Part shown: piece by piece, positions 1 through 5,100 of the stretch | Layout: the number at the start of each line of letters is the position of its first letter | Position numbering within the stretch: position 1 is the stretch's first letter | From: an uncultured Oscillibacter sp. | GTDB taxonomy: Bacteria; Bacillota; Clostridia; Oscillospirales; Oscillospiraceae | Assembly: GCA_948435975.1 (NCBI GenBank) | Contig: CAOJHG010000112.1 | Coordinates: 1-7,012 of the forward strand | Direction: 5' to 3' | DNA length: 7,012 nt | Notes under the pieces: generated by a model | Told to the model about the DNA's origin: nothing | What the model saw: the letters and a program-made list of their open reading frames with translations, nothing else | Databases searched by the model: none | Translations under genes and position numbers: made by a program

Positions 1-110
1 TCCTCCACCAGGTCGTCATCCCACAGGATGTAATAGGCCACCTTTACCAGCCTGGAATAATTGGCGGTATAGATTGGGTCGAACCAAGCATCCAAATCGT
101 TCACGAGCAT
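1..110 (-). CDS. RNA polymerase sigma-70 family factor, ECF-like, N-terminal fragment
   Basis: Only the first 36 codons lie in the window and the gene runs off the left edge. The translation includes FDPIYTANYSRLVKVAYYIL followed by WDDDLVEE. This fits sigma region 2.1 of ECF-type factors, in which an F..ly..yy..l...Ay.il.d...aEe pattern opens the protein. Such a factor would direct RNA polymerase to a small set of promoters; in integrative elements similar proteins often control element genes, but no target is visible here. The ATG at 108-110 is only 2 nt from the AGGAGG at 113-118. The in-frame GTG at 102-104 is 8 nt away and may be the true start. The gene lies 36 bp downstream of the XRE gene on the same strand and is probably co-transcribed with it. 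Confidence 0.6.
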   Translation of the reverse strand, partial: MLVNDLDAWFDPIYTANYSRLVKVAYYILWDDDLVE

Positions 111-146
111 TCCCTCCTCTCCTGAAATTTGATGATACGCAGTATG

Positions 147-476
147 TCATTCCTCCGGCCGTTCTCCACAGGTCCGGAGGATTTTTTCGGCCCAGGCAAT
201 ATAGGCTTCGGACCGGCCCTCCAGCTGCATCAGAATAGTTTCCAGTCTGGAGCGGTCTGCCGGCTCCCGCATCAGCGCGTCGTAGCTGACCTGAAACTCC
301 TCTACCAGGGCGTCCAGTACCTTGACGCTCACGCCCTTTTCTCCCCGTTCAATCCGGGAGACAAATGCGGGGCTGATGTTGATCTTTTCAGCCAATTGCG
401 CCTGCGTCATTCCGGCGTTTTTTCGAAGACGCTGAATGTTCCTCCCTACCAGCACCGCCCGCGGATCCTTTTTCAT
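147..476 (-). CDS. XRE/Cro-family helix-turn-helix transcriptional regulator
   Basis: This 109-residue protein is probably a DNA-binding repressor. Residues 10-66 form a classic HTH_3 domain: GRNIQRLRKNAGMTQAQLAE supplies the first helices, and SPAFVSRIERGEKGVS is the recognition helix and its turn. Residues 55-70 (LDALVEEFQVSYDALM) are the usual closing helices. The remaining 40 residues are a short acidic, helical tail with no recognised domain and may serve in dimerisation. The start ATG has an AAGGAG Shine-Dalgarno at 484-489 with 7-nt spacing. The gene leads a leftward pair with the sigma factor. A perfect palindrome and two TATAAT elements lie just upstream, so autoregulation is likely, but that is inferred. 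The family is firm; the specific target is unknown. Confidence 0.9.
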   Translation of the reverse strand: MKKDPRAVLVGRNIQRLRKNAGMTQAQLAEKINISPAFVSRIERGEKGVSVKVLDALVEEFQVSYDALMREPADRSRLETILMQLEGRSEAYIAWAEKILRTCGERPEE

Positions 477-504
477 GCCTCCACTCCTTTTTCCCTATGG
501 TTAA

Positions 505-533
505 ATTATATTGTCCATAAGTAGAAATGGAAA
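505..533 (-). promoter_or_regulatory. Proximal promoter of the XRE/sigma pair
   Basis: Reading leftward, TTTCCA (528-533, 4 of 6 matches to TTGACA) and a perfect TATAAT (505-510) are separated by exactly 17 bp. Transcription would start near 498, giving a leader of about 22 nt that just includes the AAGGAG Shine-Dalgarno at 484-489. This is the better placed of the two candidate promoters for the XRE gene. Confidence 0.55.
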
Positions 534-552
534 CAGCCCAATGGGTTCAAAA

Positions 553-573
553 ATATTTACCAGTGGTAAATAT
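553..573. promoter_or_regulatory. Perfect 21-bp palindrome, probable operator of the XRE repressor
   Basis: Two exact 10-bp arms, ATATTTACCA and TGGTAAATAT, flank one central G. A dyad with a TTTACCA half-site fits binding by a dimeric HTH protein. It covers about +1 to +20 of the distal leftward promoter (-10 at 580-585) and lies upstream of the proximal one (-35 at 528-533). It could therefore block the first and modulate the second. The palindrome is seen directly; its assignment to the adjacent XRE protein is inferred from position. Confidence 0.6.
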
Positions 574-579
574 CAACGT

Positions 580-608
580 ATTATATCACAAAAAACACCG
601 TAGTTCCA
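580..608 (-). promoter_or_regulatory. Distal candidate promoter upstream of the XRE gene
   Basis: A perfect leftward TATAAT lies at 580-585, with a weak -35 candidate TGGAAC (603-608, 3 of 6) at 17-bp spacing. The predicted start near 573 falls at the edge of the palindrome at 553-573, which is the usual arrangement for repressor control. The -10 is convincing and the -35 is poor. Confidence 0.35.
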
Positions 609-628
609 GGCGTTTGAGATGATTTTTC

Positions 629-793
629 TTAATATTGGAAAATCCTGTTACATTTTACACGTTCAAACAAATAGAAAGTCGTAGGAAGGTATTTCGTCTT
701 TTGCCGGGGCTTTTTCTCCACCGCCGGGTAGTCCGGCGGCATACCGCCCCGTAATTTGACGGTGGCGCTCAGGTATCCGCCTTTTTTCGACAA
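629..793 (-). other. Possible decayed reading frame in the 534-883 gap
   Basis: The 350-bp stretch between the divergent regulators holds no convincing gene. On the minus strand an open frame of 54 codons could start at the TTG at 791-793 and ends in TAA at 629-631. Its middle (GYLSATVKLRGGMPPDYPAV) uses GC-rich third positions like a real gene, while its end is AT-rich and unlike it. There is no good Shine-Dalgarno. It may be a remnant of a gene or chance reading of a structured region; no family is recognised. Confidence 0.2.
705..751. repeat. Nested inverted repeat (two stacked hairpins)
   Basis: An outer pair, CGGGGC (705-710) with GCCCCG (746-751), encloses a second perfect pair, CCGCCGG (721-727) with CCGGCGG (733-739), around a 5-nt loop. 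There is no T-run directly after it on either strand, so it is not a standard terminator. It lies in the non-coding gap between divergent regulators and might be an RNA structure, an attenuator or part of the element's end. Confidence 0.4.
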
Positions 794-807
794 TTTTATA
801 CAATCCT

Positions 808-864
808 GAGGTATACCTCGTGGCGGCTCAGACAGGCTTCCGGCAGAATTTTAACAGAATTCTG
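808..864. promoter_or_regulatory. Two palindromes and a direct repeat upstream of the small HTH gene
   Basis: GAGGTATACCTC (808-819) and CAGAATTCTG (855-864) are both perfect palindromes. CAGAATT also occurs twice (844-850 and 855-861), 11 bp apart, about one helical turn, just before the Shine-Dalgarno of the gene at 884. These could be operator sites for one of the neighbouring HTH proteins. No clear -35/-10 pair for the rightward genes was found, so the promoter position is uncertain. Confidence 0.3.
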
Positions 865-883
865 TGATAGGGAGGTTCTTTCT

Positions 884-1156
884 ATGTTACGCCAACAATA
901 TAAATGTCTTCTCCGCCGCTTTCTCTCAGGGGAAATACGGAAGTACCGCCTACAATGCGAATGGACGCAGGAGCAGATTTCGGAGCACCTGTGCATGGCG
1001 CCCCGGTCTTATGCATATCTGGAACACGGCATATGTGGCTGTTCCGGTCTGACGGTGGTGCTTTTTCTGCTGCTGTTGAAAGATGAGGAGGTCCTTCAGC
1101 TGCTGCAAAGCGCCAGAAAAGAGCTGAAGGAGGCAGAGAATCATGACGCAGCATGA
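884..1156 (+). CDS. Small XRE-like helix-turn-helix protein
   Basis: This 90-residue protein is a likely small DNA-binding regulator. Residues 17-55 follow an HTH_3-like pattern: EIRKYRLQCEWTQEQISEHL, then MAPRSYAYLEHG, matching the R..R...g.tQe.ia..l..s...y...E.G layout of XRE domains. A hydrophobic helix follows (VVLFLLLLKDEEVLQLL, residues 58-74) that probably packs in the domain or dimerises; it is short and interrupted by charge, so a membrane role is unlikely. A basic-acidic tail ends the protein. The Shine-Dalgarno GGGAGG (870-875) is 8 nt from the ATG. Its last 14 nt overlap the start of the Spo0A-like gene, so the two are translationally coupled. Excisionase-like or regulatory roles are both possible. 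Confidence 0.75.
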   Translation: MLRQQYKCLLRRFLSGEIRKYRLQCEWTQEQISEHLCMAPRSYAYLEHGICGCSGLTVVLFLLLLKDEEVLQLLQSARKELKEAENHDAA

Positions 1157-1490
1157 ACTGGATTCCACAGAAATCTATGATCTACTATACCAGCTGGGGC
1201 TTGCCGCGACAACCACAGCCTTTTTTCACCTGGCCTACACGGTTCGGCTGGCGGCCTGCCAGTCCCAGCGGCTGCTTGCCCCGGCGTGGCTGTATCCGGA
1301 AACGGCTCGGCATTACCGGACGAATCCAAAAACCATAGAGTGGAATATCCGGTATCTCAGTGTAGAAGCCTGGAAAAAGGCGCCGGAGCGGCTGTCTCAA
1401 ATGGCGGGTGTCACGCTGTGCGGCGCGCCGCCGCCTGCCCGCTTCCTGTCCATCCTGGCGGAAAGCTTGAAAGGCGGTCACGTCGCATAG
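1143..1490 (+). CDS. Stand-alone Spo0A C-terminal (DNA-binding) domain protein
   Basis: This 115-residue protein resembles the C-terminal effector domain of the sporulation regulator Spo0A (Pfam Spo0A_C) and carries no receiver domain. The visible match runs from YDLLYQLGLAATTTAFFHLA (residues 12-31), like the first helices of Spo0A_C. It continues through LLAPAWLYPETARHYRTNP (44-62), which parallels the LYPdiAkkfnTt motif, and IEWNIRYLSVEAWKKA (65-80), which parallels the recognition helix VERaIRHaIevAW. FLSILAESL (101-109) is the closing helix. Without a receiver it cannot be switched by phosphorylation in the Spo0A way. It has an ideal AAGGAGG (1127-1133) 9 nt before the ATG and overlaps the preceding HTH gene. 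It may act at Spo0A-type boxes or regulate the element; that is inference. Confidence 0.75.
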   Translation: MTQHELDSTEIYDLLYQLGLAATTTAFFHLAYTVRLAACQSQRLLAPAWLYPETARHYRTNPKTIEWNIRYLSVEAWKKAPERLSQMAGVTLCGAPPPARFLSILAESLKGGHVA

Positions 1491-1567
1491 CGGTCGTTTG
1501 GCTGGTATGGTGGCATTAAGGGGTTCTTGATAGCATGTCTCGGGCAAGACAAGTGGAATAAATTCAA

Positions 1568-1598
1568 AAGAGCAGATGCATATGTTGCATCTGCTCTT
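1568..1598. terminator. Hairpin terminator after the HTH/Spo0A-like pair
   Basis: A perfect 13-bp stem (AAGAGCAGATGCA at 1568-1580 with its complement at 1586-1598) closes a TATGT loop. The rightward tail is TTATTTCG's AT-rich start, and leftward the stem runs into TTTT then AATTT, so it may work in both directions. It lies 78 bp after the stop of the Spo0A-like gene. The stretch 1599-1690 that follows shows no gene. Confidence 0.7.
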
Positions 1599-1707
1599 AT
1601 TTCGAAAAACAGCGGGCCGGACTCGCACAGGGAATATCGGTTCTGCCGGGGAATACCTATTCATACTTAAAAGCGGCAGGGCATAGGCTTTATGGGAGGT
1701 ATGGTTG

Positions 1708-1839
1708 ATGAAAGATTCATATTGGACATTAATTGAGATACAAAAAAGTTCCTCCGTATCCTATACTGGTACTAGCGATATTATTCAGCAAGCCGTCACC
1801 GCTTGGCTCTCGATACAACTCAGCACCCCCTACAAATGA
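1708..1839 (+). CDS. Unrecognised 43-residue protein before the recombinase
   Basis: A short ORF starts with MKDSYWTLIEIQKSSSVSYT and ends QLSTPYK. No family is recognised, and it has no signal peptide or membrane segment. It contains a plausible beta-like start (SYWTLIEIQ), then a short helix (DIIQQAVTAWLSIQL). The case for a real gene is translational: GGGAGG (1694-1699) sits 8 nt before the ATG, and a strong hairpin begins at its stop codon, so it looks like a self-contained unit. It lies about 85 bp upstream of the serine recombinase. A recombination directionality factor or other accessory to the recombinase is possible from position alone, but nothing in the sequence shows it. Confidence 0.5.
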   Translation: MKDSYWTLIEIQKSSSVSYTGTSDIIQQAVTAWLSIQLSTPYK

Positions 1840-1870
1840 TGCCTGCGCCGAACTTTCGGTGCAGGCATTT
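1839..1870 (+). terminator. Hairpin terminator at the stop of the 43-residue ORF
   Basis: A 13-bp stem (1839-1851 with 1856-1868, one G·U pair) around loop ACTT is built on ATGCCTGC/GCAGGCAT and followed by TTTAAAAT. The stem starts at the last base of the ORF's TGA. The T-run is short, so termination may be partial and allow read-through to the recombinase. Confidence 0.6.
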
Positions 1871-1885
1871 AAAATAAACTCTTGT

Positions 1886-1913
1886 ACTGCAACGGCTCCT
1901 ATGCCGTTGTAGT
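1886..1913 (+). other. Leader hairpin before the recombinase
   Basis: An 11-bp stem, ACTGCAACGGC (1886-1896) with GCCGTTGTAGT (1903-1913, one G·U pair), encloses loop TCCTAT. It ends 20 nt before the GGGAGG that probably serves the recombinase. There is no T-run, so it is not a terminator. It may affect translation or message stability, or belong to a recombination site. Confidence 0.4.
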
Positions 1914-1924
1914 GCCGGGCAGTT

Positions 1925-3502
1925 ATGCCTTCAGGGAGGTGTAACAAGATTCTATGCGCGATCTATGTACGCTTGAGTAAAGAGGATGAAGACAAGCATC
2001 AAACTGAGTCTGAAAGCATCCAAAATCAGAAGTCCTTGTTGACTGCCTACGCCGTGGACCACGGCTGGGATATCTATTCCGTCTACTGCGACGAGGACTA
2101 CTCCGGCGCAGACCGCCTCCGCCCGGACTTTAACCGGATGCTTTCCGCGGCAAAGCGGAAGGAGTTCCAAATCATTCTCTGCAAATCCCAGTCCCGTTTT
2201 ACCCGGGATATGGAGCTGGTGGAAAAGTACATTCACGGCCTGTTTCCCATCTGGGGCATCCGCTTCATCGCCGTGGCGGACAACGCCGACACAGAGGTCA
2301 AGGGCAACAAAAAGGCCCGCCAGATCAATGGTCTGGTGAACGAGTGGTACTTGGAGGACCTCTCTGAAAACGTCCGCATGGTCTTCGACCTGAAACGCCG
2401 GGAGGGACAGTATATCGGTGGATTTCCCATCTACGGCTATAAAAAGGACCCTGCCAACAAAAATCACATCATCATTGACCCTGAGGCCGCCGAGGTGGTT
2501 CGTCAAATCTTCCGATGGTCCTTGGAGGGTCATGGCAAACAAAACATCGCCCATATGCTCAACGAAAGCGGCGTCCCAAGCCCATCCCGTTACAAGGCCG
2601 ATCACGGCTGGACCTGCAAAACCCCCGCAAAAAACGGCTATGCCCTCTGGAACAAGACCACCATCTGGCGTATCCTTCACAATGAGATGTACACCGGCAC
2701 GATGATTCAAGGCCGCCGAAAAAAAGCCAGTTACAAGTCCAAGGTACTCATCGCCCTCCCCGAAGACCAGTGGTATCGGGTCGAGGGCACTCATGAACCC
2801 ATCATTGACCAAAAAACCTTTATCGCTGTCCAACAAAGCCTGTCTCTCCGCACGAAAACCGACGGCAGGGGAGAGGTCCATCTGTTATCCGGACTGGTAA
2901 AGTGCATGGACTGCGGTAGCACCATGAGCAAAGTCACCGACTGCCGCCAAGGCCGTCCCCGGGTTTCCTACCTCCGCTGTAAGCTCTACGCCGAAAGCGG
3001 CAAGGCAAGACTCTGCACGCGTCATTCTATCCGCCTCGATAAGCTGGAGGAGCTGGTGTCGGATCGCATCCGTTACTACGTTCAGGCCTATTACAAGTTA
3101 GATCCCCAGGACCTTCATCCCAAACGCGACACCCGCCGGGAGGCCTTGGAACAGGAGTATAAGACTCTGACCGCCCAACTGGAAAAGCGCAGTTTAACCC
3201 TGAAAACCCTCTACTTAGATAAAGTCTCCGGTCTTCTTACCGACGGCCAGTTCGCCGCCCTGAACCAGTCCTTTCTGGAAGAAGAAACCCGCCTGGAACA
3301 ACGCCTCGAAAAAGTTGAAAACGGCTTGTCGGACTACGAAAAGCCCCAACAGCCAGCAGACCTGATAAAACGGGCCAAAGAGCTCCTGAAGCTGGAAACC
3401 GTTCCCCGAGAGCTGATAGTTGCGCTAATTGAAAAAATCGAAATCGGCGAACGCAACCCCAACACCGGCGAGCAGCAAATCCGCGTAACCTGGAAGTTCT
3501 AA
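1925..3502 (+). CDS. Large serine recombinase (site-specific integrase of the element)
   Basis: This 525-residue protein should cut and rejoin DNA at att sites to integrate and excise the element. The resolvase domain covers about residues 10-160: IYVRLSKED has the catalytic Ser18 with Arg16, and KSQSRFTRD (87-95) carries the conserved arginines. A Recombinase domain follows (about 163-300, with GFPIYGYKKD and NKTTIWRILHNEMYTGTM). A zinc ribbon has Cys327, Cys330, Cys352 and Cys364. A charged helical, coiled-coil-like stretch lies at about 400-465, and the end is IEKIEIGERN..RVTWKF. Length and order are normal for the family. The start is unsure: ATG 1925 has no good Shine-Dalgarno, while GGGAGG (1934-1939) lies inside the frame and points to ATT at 1949. 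It is the last gene of the element, as expected for an integrase next to its att site. Confidence 0.95.
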   Translation: MPSGRCNKILCAIYVRLSKEDEDKHQTESESIQNQKSLLTAYAVDHGWDIYSVYCDEDYSGADRLRPDFNRMLSAAKRKEFQIILCKSQSRFTRDMELVEKYIHGLFPIWGIRFIAVADNADTEVKGNKKARQINGLVNEWYLEDLSENVRMVFDLKRREGQYIGGFPIYGYKKDPANKNHIIIDPEAAEVVRQIFRWSLEGHGKQNIAHMLNESGVPSPSRYKADHGWTCKTPAKNGYALWNKTTIWRILHNEMYTGTMIQGRRKKASYKSKVLIALPEDQWYRVEGTHEPIIDQKTFIAVQQSLSLRTKTDGRGEVHLLSGLVKCMDCGSTMSKVTDCRQGRPRVSYLRCKLYAESGKARLCTRHSIRLDKLEELVSDRIRYYVQAYYKLDPQDLHPKRDTRREALEQEYKTLTAQLEKRSLTLKTLYLDKVSGLLTDGQFAALNQSFLEEETRLEQRLEKVENGLSDYEKPQQPADLIKRAKELLKLETVPRELIVALIEKIEIGERNPNTGEQQIRVTWKF

Positions 3503-3563
3503 CTTCTACCGTACCGTCGGCGAAACGCTCCGCTGTCGCCTGTCCTTCATTGCAGGCCAACAA

Positions 3564-3640
3564 CCGCGCTCCGCGCGGATTACGGAGGAGGAGAGCGCGG
3601 GGCTCTGCCCCTGCACCCCGCCACCTTTTGAAAAAGGTGG
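3564..3640. repeat. Cluster of three hairpins downstream of the recombinase
   Basis: Three perfect stems follow each other: CCGCGC/GCGCGG (3564-3569 with 3573-3578), GGGGC/GCCCC (3599-3603 with 3607-3611) and CCACCTTTT/AAAAGGTGG (3621-3629 with 3632-3640). The last is followed by ACGAAAACTTT. The third resembles a terminator for the recombinase. The whole cassette looks like an intergenic repeat common in this group of bacteria, recalled but not checked. No gene is supported between 3503 and about 3665. Confidence 0.5.
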
Positions 3641-3659
3641 ACGAAAACTTTATCTGCGT

Positions 3660-3675
3660 CCTACCGTTACTCACA
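3660..3675. other. Probable element/chromosome junction (attachment site region)
   Basis: ATPase-family similarity resumes at about 3669 (codons for THIHAIEPKYP). Upstream of this, the frame is only the hairpin-rich spacer. The crossover of a serine recombinase would therefore lie in or next to CCTACCGTTACTCAC. A partial copy, CTACCGT, also occurs at 3506-3512. The exact core dinucleotide cannot be read from one end. Confidence 0.35.
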
Positions 3676-4469
3676 TCCACGCCATCGAACCCAAATACCC
3701 CGCCGCCGTTGACCGCTGCATTGACTTGGGCCGATTCTACGACCTCACCGCCGCCAAATCCGCCGCAGAAGAGGTCAAAGCCCATACCAAAGCCTATAAA
3801 GCTGCCTACATACGAGCTTACCACAGCCTTAAAGCCGCCCGCCAGATTGAACTGGACGCGGTAGCCTCCGCTGGGCACGCCTTCGATCACCAGCGCTTAG
3901 ACCGCCGGGTCAAGGGGATCATCGCTCGGGAGCTCCGAAGCAGGGGGGATCAGCGGGGCCGCACCCTCCGCCGTTTTCTGGGCAGTATTACCCATAAAGG
4001 CTACGTCTGGCGCTTCGACAGTGTGGATATCCTGTGCCCGAAGGTTTATGAATTCTCCGACACCTGGGAATTGGCGGGCCCGGCTCTGGCCAGGCTCCAC
4101 GCGGCGGCGGTGGAACGGGATTGGGACACCATTGCCTGTCTTTCGCCGGAAGACCCGGAGCGCATAGAGCATTTGTTGATTCCTGGCTTGGGGCTGGCGT
4201 TCATCACCTCTTGCCCTGGAATGGACTACGGAAAAAAGCCCTACCGCCGTCTGCGTTTGGACGCTATGGCGGAGACGGAAGGACGCTCCCGCCTCCGTTT
4301 TCAGACCCGTATGGTGGCCTTGCTTCGAGAGGAGGCGGTGGATGCGCTCAAAGAGGCCAAGCGGAACCACGACGCCCTGGAGGCGGTCTACAACCCCTAT
4401 GTGGATTTTGATGGCGTCCGCGCCCTGGCGGCCTTGGAGGCAGGACGGCTCCTGAGTTACCTCCACTGA
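3669..4469 (+). pseudogene. 5'-truncated ATPase gene (PRK06851-like family), cut by the element
   Basis: About 266 codons remain. The pattern matches what I recall of a clostridial family with two P-loop-type modules: HAIEPKYPAAVDRCIDLGRF at the start parallels PHVVEPKYPGAV..vnLG. A helical stretch follows, then RFLGSITHKGYVWRF, the second-module motif DTIACLSPEDPERIEHLLIP with GLGLAFITS, and the closing EAKRNHDALEAVYNPYVDFD. The N-terminal roughly 100 residues, which carry the main P-loop and the DGT motif, are absent, and the second module shows no GxxGxGK[ST]. The frame is open upstream to 3489, but that part is spacer. A TTG at 3726 is the first conventional start and has no clear Shine-Dalgarno. 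The gene is probably inactive. The family's role is unknown to me. Confidence 0.65.
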
Positions 4470-4537
4470 GGGACAGACCGCGGTAGCTTTTGTGGACTGA
4501 GTATATGGCTGCTGGATAAGATATTCCGTTCGCGTCG

Positions 4538-4582
4538 AAATAGAAGTAGGGGAAACAGAGTTTTCTCTGCTTCTATTTTAAT
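4538..4582 (+). terminator. Strong terminator after the truncated ATPase gene
   Basis: A 19-bp stem pairs 4538-4556 with 4560-4578. Its base is AAATAGAAG/CTTCTATTT, the inner half has a few G·U pairs, and the loop is AGA. TTTTAATAAA follows the base. It lies about 70 bp beyond the ATPase stop codon. Confidence 0.75.
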
Positions 4583-4830
4583 AAATATATTATAAAGTAT
4601 TTATAATATTAATTATAAAAGTATATAAATAATGAAATGAAAGAAAAAATAATATTTAGCGTAAGTTGGAAGGGGGCCTAAACCCATAGGAGTCTGAAAA
4701 GAAATGTCTAATATTATAGATGAATTAATAAAGTTATATTGTATTTAGCAGCCATAGAAAACAACGAAATGAATAGGAAAATCCTAAATTCCATACCATT
4801 CTATACCAAATGAAGGGTTGGATTACGCTA
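4579..4830. other. AT-rich intergenic island without a supported gene
   Basis: This stretch is far richer in A and T than its neighbours. An 8-bp unit alternates in orientation: ATTATAAA (4589-4596), TTTATAAT (4600-4607), ATTATAAA (4612-4619). A 14-codon ORF, MSNIIDELIKLYCI (4704-4748), follows a weak AGGAG about 12 nt upstream. It could be the start of a decayed small gene, but nothing continues it. Between 4830 and the promoter at 4891 I see nothing further. Confidence 0.4.
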
Positions 4831-4890
4831 CCAATGAGGACCTCCTGGCTCCTTATAGATATCATAATGACACTCTACCGGATCCCGGCA

Positions 4891-4919
4891 TTGACACCGG
4901 CAGGAATTTAAGCTAAAAT
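4891..4919 (+). promoter_or_regulatory. Promoter of the thiM-thiE operon
   Basis: A perfect TTGACA (4891-4896), exactly 17 bp, and TAAAAT (4914-4919, 5 of 6) form a near-consensus housekeeping promoter. Transcription would begin near 4926, a few bases before the riboswitch. The hexamer CCGGCA occurs on both sides of the -35 (4885-4890 and 4897-4902). Control of the operon appears to come mainly after initiation, through the riboswitch. Confidence 0.85.
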
Positions 4920-4932
4920 AAGGCCAACAAAA

Positions 4933-5022
4933 CAGCAGGGGAGCTTGCGCAGCAGGCTGAGAGGAAGGTAGCCCTTCGACCCTAGAACCTGACGCGGATA
5001 ATGCCGCCGGAGGAAGCCGCTG
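4933..5022 (+). ncRNA. TPP riboswitch (THI element) aptamer
   Basis: The conserved THI-box blocks occur in order: GGGG (4938-4941), CTGAGA (4957-4962), ACCC (4979-4982), GAACCTGA (4985-4992), GGATAAT then GCC (4996-5005), and GGAGGAA (5009-5015). P1 can form between CAGC (4933-4936) and GCTG (5019-5022). It binds thiamine pyrophosphate and lies directly after a strong promoter and before a terminator and thiM-thiE. The mechanism can be read: GCAGGGGA (4935-4942) is exactly complementary to TCCCCTGC (5053-5060) in the terminator's 3' arm. Without ligand these can pair and stop the terminator forming; ligand traps the 5' strand in the aptamer and allows termination. Confidence 0.95.
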
Positions 5023-5036
5023 AACACTATGCTTTT

Positions 5037-5067
5037 CAGGGGACACCGGCTGTCCCCTGCTTTTTTT
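5037..5067 (+). terminator. Riboswitch-controlled intrinsic terminator
   Basis: A 9-bp stem, CAGGGGACA (5037-5045) with TGTCCCCTG (5051-5059), has loop CCGGC and is followed by C and seven T. It forms the expression platform of the TPP riboswitch, turning the operon off when TPP is abundant. Confidence 0.92.
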
Positions 5068-5100
5068 GTGCTTCTGAGAGAGAAAGGATGTGAGGCGGCA

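Larger units (their letters stand above)
1..3668. mobile_element. Right end of an integrated mobile element (probable ICE or integrative mobilizable element)
   Basis: The block combines a sigma-factor/XRE regulator pair, small DNA-binding proteins and a large serine recombinase as the last gene. That is the usual layout at one end of clostridial integrative elements. The recombinase is followed by about 165 bp of hairpin-rich non-coding DNA. Beyond that the sequence abruptly becomes the interior of an ATPase-like gene that lacks its N-terminus, which suggests that the element boundary lies close to 3665-3670. The left end is outside the window, so the element's size, its conjugation genes and its cargo are unknown. 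The right boundary is inferred from where protein similarity resumes. No terminal repeat pair can be checked because only one end is visible. Confidence 0.55.

Noticed and set aside
1599..1690. Possible tRNA 3' end on the minus strand (GCGAGTCCGGCCCGC)
   Set aside because: No acceptor, D or anticodon stems can be built around it. The fragment does not show a T-loop GTTCGA.
1952..2881. Long open frame on the minus strand inside the recombinase gene
   Set aside because: It is antisense to a clear serine recombinase with all domains intact. Its length reflects GC-rich codons on the other strand and it matches no family.
3489..3668. Upstream extension of the ATPase fragment reading frame
   Set aside because: The frame is open but lacks ATG, GTG or TTG, runs through three hairpins, and shows no family similarity before about 3669.
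3237..3890. Minus-strand open frame across the recombinase end and the ATPase fragment
   Set aside because: It crosses the likely element junction and the hairpin cassette, is low-complexity (Gly/Val/Phe-rich), and opposes two recognised coding regions.
4811..4912. 33-codon ORF starting ATGAAGGGTTGG
   Set aside because: It has no ribosome binding site and overlaps the operon's near-consensus promoter.
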